From NCBI GenBank assembly GCA_964636485.1, contig CAZWSO010000104.1:1-8602 (forward strand): a stretch of DNA of 8,602 nucleotides, written 5' to 3'. Under the pieces are notes generated by a model. That model saw nothing but the letters and a program-made list of their open reading frames with translations, searched no databases and had not been told where the DNA came from. The translations under genes were made by a program, and so were the position numbers. This document shows positions 5,862 to 8,602 of this stretch, piece by piece. How positions within the stretch are numbered: the first letter of the stretch is position 1; each line of letters opens with the position of its first letter. Source of the DNA: CAYXRS01 sp964636485. GTDB lineage: Bacteria > Gemmatimonadota > Gemmatimonadetes > Gemmatimonadales > Gemmatimonadaceae.

Positions 5862-7328
5862 TCACCGCACCCGGTTCCCCTCCAGATCCCAGACCTCTAT
5901 CTCGCCCAGGTTTCGCTCCCGAATCGGCTGCTCGATCGCCGCCAGATCGCCGGCGATTACCACTACCGCCCGGTCGGGCACCAGATGTCGCGTCCCCGCT
6001 CCCTGCACGTCGGTCGGCGTCACCGCGGCGAGCCGTTCGCGATACGTACTGTAGAAGTCGAGCGGAAGATCCCAGAGCACCAGATTCTGAAGTCGGACAC
6101 GCAGCTCCTGCACCGTCTGCGTGGACGAAGGAAAGCTTGATACGAGGTTGTTGACGAAGCCGCTCAGCTCCTCCTTCGGGACCGGCTCGCGCACGATGCG
6201 GCGGTACTCACCCAGCGCCTCAACCAGCGCCGAGTCCGTGGCATCGGTACGTACGGACGACGAGAGCACGAATGCTGCCCCGCCACGGCGGATGTCGTAG
6301 TTGGTGAAGGCCCCGTAGGTGAAGCCGCTTCGTTCGCGCAGGTTCATGTTCAGTCGCGAGCTGAAGCCGCCGCCCAGCGCGTGGTTCAATGCGACAAGAT
6401 GGATGTAATCTGGATTGCTCGCCGACGGGGCCGCCTGCCCGATCATCATTGCGGATTGGACGGATCCGGGACGGTCGAGCAGGATGATGCGCGTTGCAGT
6501 CCGCTCCGCCGCGGGGCTCGGCGGCACCGGGGCAGGGCGCGCCGCGCCCGTCCAGCGGCCGAACACACGATCCATCGTGCGCCGTGCATCGGCCTCGCTT
6601 ATCGCTCCAACCATCAACACGGTGGTGTGCCCGGGTGCGTACATGGTGCGATGCCACTGCACCACGTCATCGCGCGATATGGCCTCCAGCGTGGCCGCCG
6701 TTCCAAAGGATGATCGCGCAAACGGTGTCCCGGGGCGGAACACCGCCCGATAGAACGCCTCGTTGGCAATGCCCTCCACCCGCGCCATGCTCTGGCGGTA
6801 ATTCGCCACCGCCTGCGCTCGCACGCGACTGAATTCGGCCTCCGGAAGGCTTGGTGCGAGCACTGTCGTTGCCGCCAGTGCGAGCGCCTCGGGGAACACT
6901 TCGGGGAGCGCCGTCAGGTCGATGTACGACATGCTGAACGTTCCGGCCGTGGCGAACTGCGCACCCATGCGCTCCATGCGCTCGGATATCTGAGCACTGG
7001 TAAGCGAGTCCGTCCCCTCCCGGAGGAGACTGCCGGTGAGGAACGCCAGCCCGCTCTTCTCGGCGGGCTCGCGCAGCGCGCCCGCGTCGAACATCACTCG
7101 CGTGCTTACGATCGGCAGCGTATGCCGCTCGACAAGGATCACGCGGATCCCATTGCGCAGCGTGAATTCGCGAATCGGCGGGAACTGCCAGGGACGCAGC
7201 TCGCCGGGCTCGGGCGGGGATGTGCGAGCCGGACCCTCCTGTGCCTCCGACTGAGCTGGAAGTGTAACCTGCGCGGCCAGAAGCGCTCCGGCGGCGAGGC
7301 GGACAAACGAACCGATCGCCGTCATCAT
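5862..7328 (-). CDS. M16 family peptidase subunit without zinc motif (secreted)
   Basis: A 488-residue exported M16 (pitrilysin / processing-peptidase) homologue with two M16 domains. The start at ATG 7328 overlaps the stop of the upstream M16 gene by ATGA. A signal peptide is visible: Arg10, then LAAGALLAAQ and a probable cleavage after AQSEA or AEAQ-like residues near 26-30. Domain one begins FTLRNGIRVILVERHTLPIVS (about 55-75), but where catalytic subunits have HxxEH it reads FLTGS (96-100), so zinc cannot be bound. Domain two has the Gly-rich loop LGGGFSSRLNMNLRERSGFTYG (318-339) with Arg331 and Tyr338, the substrate-binding Arg/Tyr pair. This is the non-catalytic partner, like the alpha subunit of mitochondrial processing peptidase. 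The stop codon abuts the gap. Substrate unknown. Confidence 0.9.
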   Translation of the reverse strand: MMTAIGSFVRLAAGALLAAQVTLPAQSEAQEGPARTSPPEPGELRPWQFPPIREFTLRNGIRVILVERHTLPIVSTRVMFDAGALREPAEKSGLAFLTGSLLREGTDSLTSAQISERMERMGAQFATAGTFSMSYIDLTALPEVFPEALALAATTVLAPSLPEAEFSRVRAQAVANYRQSMARVEGIANEAFYRAVFRPGTPFARSSFGTAATLEAISRDDVVQWHRTMYAPGHTTVLMVGAISEADARRTMDRVFGRWTGAARPAPVPPSPAAERTATRIILLDRPGSVQSAMMIGQAAPSASNPDYIHLVALNHALGGGFSSRLNMNLRERSGFTYGAFTNYDIRRGGAAFVLSSSVRTDATDSALVEALGEYRRIVREPVPKEELSGFVNNLVSSFPSSTQTVQELRVRLQNLVLWDLPLDFYSTYRERLAAVTPTDVQGAGTRHLVPDRAVVVIAGDLAAIEQPIRERNLGEIEVWDLEGNRVR

Positions 7329-8602
7329 GGCACCACCCCCGAGGTCTGCTGTGCAGGTACGTACACCAGTGTCACCCTGTTCGCCGGCACCATCCGCTCG
7401 CGCGCCAGTGCATCGATCTGCGCGAGCGTCACCGCCTGAAGAGCCGCGAGGCGGGTGTTGACGGCGTTGGGATCGCCGTAAAACGTTTTCGCTTCCGCCA
7501 GCCGGTCGGCCCGCCCGCCGAAGCCGCCTAGCGTCTGGAGTGCGTTCACGTTGCCGAAGCGCACGTTTACCTTGGCGCGTTCCAGCTCTTCCGCGTTGAA
7601 TCCTTGAAGGGCCTGCTCCAACTCGGCGATCAGCGCGCGCTCGAGTGAATCGGCGTTGGTGGTCGGCCGGCCGTACGCGCCGAAGATGAGCAGATCCGCA
7701 CCATCGACCAGGCCGGCGTTGAAGCCGAAGACGTTGGTGGCGATCTGCTGTCGGCGTACGAGCGATTCGTACAGTCGTGAAGAGCGACCGCTGGCAAGGA
7801 GCTGTCCGAGCAGCCGAACCGCCGGCGCGCTCGCATCTCGCTGGGACGGTACGCGAAATCCGACGAACACCGCTGGCGCCGGAGCGTGCTGATCGGGAAC
7901 GACCTCGCGGTGTGCCTGGCCGATCATCGGCGGCAGTGCCGTCTCGCGGAGCGGCGGCGTCGCGGGACCGCGGGAAATCCAGCCAAAGTGCCGGCGCACC
8001 ATCTCGCGGGTGCGATCGACGTCGATGTCCCCGGCGATAACCAGCACCGCGTTGTTCGGCGCGTAGTACGTGCGAAAGAAGTTGTGTACGTCCTCCAGCG
8101 TTGCCGCCGAGAGGTCTTCCATGGAACCGATCACGGGATGGTGGTACGGGTGCGAGGCGGGAAACGCGCGGGCGTACATGTTCTCCCACCAGGTGCCGTA
8201 CGGCTGATTATCCACACCCTGGCGCCGCTCGTTCTTCACAACCTCGCGCTGGTTGTCCAGCTTCTCCTGGTCCACTGCGTCGAGCAGCGTCCCCATGCGG
8301 TCTGCCTCGAGCCAGAGCGCGAGCTCGAGCTGATTCGACGGCACTTGCTGGAAGTAGTTGGTGCGATCGTTACTGGTGGTGCCGTTAATATCCTGGCCGG
8401 CGCGGCCCCCCGCCTGCTCCAGCAGGGCGAAGTGTTGGCCGTCCGGCACGTTACGCGATCCCTTGAACATCATGTGCTCGAACAGGTGCGCGAAGCCGGT
8501 GCGGCCAGGTTCCTCGTGCTTCGATCCCACGTCATACCACAGCACGACCGCCGCGACCGGCGTGCTGCGATCCACGTGATAGATCACCTGCAATCCGTTG
8601 GG
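7325..8602 (-). CDS. M16 family zinc peptidase, catalytic subunit (5' end cut by window edge)
   Basis: 425 residues are visible, beginning PNGLQVIYHVDRSTPVAAV, which is normally preceded by a signal peptide; the true start lies beyond the right edge and the TTG at 8593 is not a start. The inverted zinc motif HLFEH (visible residues 39-43; bases 8474-8488) gives His39, Glu42 and His43, and Glu120 in LDNQREVVKNERR lies 77 residues after the second His, the family spacing for the third ligand. The second domain (SGRSSRLYESLVRRQQIATNVFGF) lacks the RxxxGxxY arrangement found in the downstream subunit. The two genes thus complement each other and probably form an alpha-beta heterodimer in the periplasm or at the cell surface. 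Translational coupling by ATGA supports equal production. Confidence 0.93.
   Translation of the reverse strand, partial: PNGLQVIYHVDRSTPVAAVVLWYDVGSKHEEPGRTGFAHLFEHMMFKGSRNVPDGQHFALLEQAGGRAGQDINGTTSNDRTNYFQQVPSNQLELALWLEADRMGTLLDAVDQEKLDNQREVVKNERRQGVDNQPYGTWWENMYARAFPASHPYHHPVIGSMEDLSAATLEDVHNFFRTYYAPNNAVLVIAGDIDVDRTREMVRRHFGWISRGPATPPLRETALPPMIGQAHREVVPDQHAPAPAVFVGFRVPSQRDASAPAVRLLGQLLASGRSSRLYESLVRRQQIATNVFGFNAGLVDGADLLIFGAYGRPTTNADSLERALIAELEQALQGFNAEELERAKVNVRFGNVNALQTLGGFGGRADRLAEAKTFYGDPNAVNTRLAALQAVTLAQIDALARERMVPANRVTLVYVPAQQTSGVVP

Noticed and set aside
4596..6140. 514-residue plus-strand frame running through the N block
   Set aside because: The part after the gap is antisense to the M16 gene and the frame is joined only through unknown bases. 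The real start is ATG 4674 and the real end is unknown.
5862..8189. 775-residue minus-strand frame covering the M16 partner and beyond
   Set aside because: Only the portion from ATG 7328 is M16-like; the earlier part is a shifted reading of the catalytic subunit gene, which is well supported in its own frame.

Overview
This is an 8.6 kb piece of a GC-rich bacterial genome containing seven genes, two of them cut by the window edges and one by an assembly gap. Four predicted secreted proteins or lipoproteins (TlpA-like, Asp-box propeller, YncE-like propeller, M16 pair) point to a Gram-negative-type or otherwise didermic heterotroph. The style of the genes, namely a tandem M16 pair, a 'CECC' sialidase-like propeller next to a thioredoxin lipoprotein, and hisC-hisA, suggests Gemmatimonadota or a relative. 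That placement is inference from memory and not proven by the window.

Left part (1-3676, all minus strand). Reading from the right, a histidine-biosynthesis pair hisC then hisA (57 bp apart) is followed, after its own promoter-like region, by a secreted Asp-box beta-propeller. The propeller gene overlaps by ATGA a TlpA/ResA-type thioredoxin lipoprotein that runs off the left edge. HisA has Asn where the family has its second catalytic Asp.

Central regulatory region (3677-3921). This 245 bp divergent spacer holds the clearest regulatory signals of the window. There is a near-consensus sigma70-type promoter facing hisC (TTGACG-17-TATATA). A 6-bp inverted repeat is nearly centred on its -10 box. 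Between promoter and hisC lies an intrinsic terminator (7-bp GC stem plus T-tract) on the hisC strand, then a second GC hairpin. This is the layout of a transcription-attenuated operon leader. A 58-codon leader frame begins about where the transcript should begin and overlaps the hisC start.

Right part. dinB-like (3922-4500, plus) is followed by a YncE/YVTN-type propeller lipoprotein (4674 onward, plus) whose 3' end is lost in a 100-N scaffold gap (5762-5861). Beyond the gap two M16 peptidase genes run on the minus strand. The upstream one has the zinc motif HLFEH (start cut by the right edge). The downstream one lacks zinc ligands but carries the Arg/Tyr substrate-binding pair; the two overlap by ATGA and probably form one split-active-site heterodimer.

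No rRNA, tRNA, CRISPR array, insertion sequence or phage gene was seen. The most interesting items are the hisCA leader, the HisA Asp-to-Asn change, and the thioredoxin/cysteine-motif propeller couple. None amounts to a clearly new system on sequence alone.
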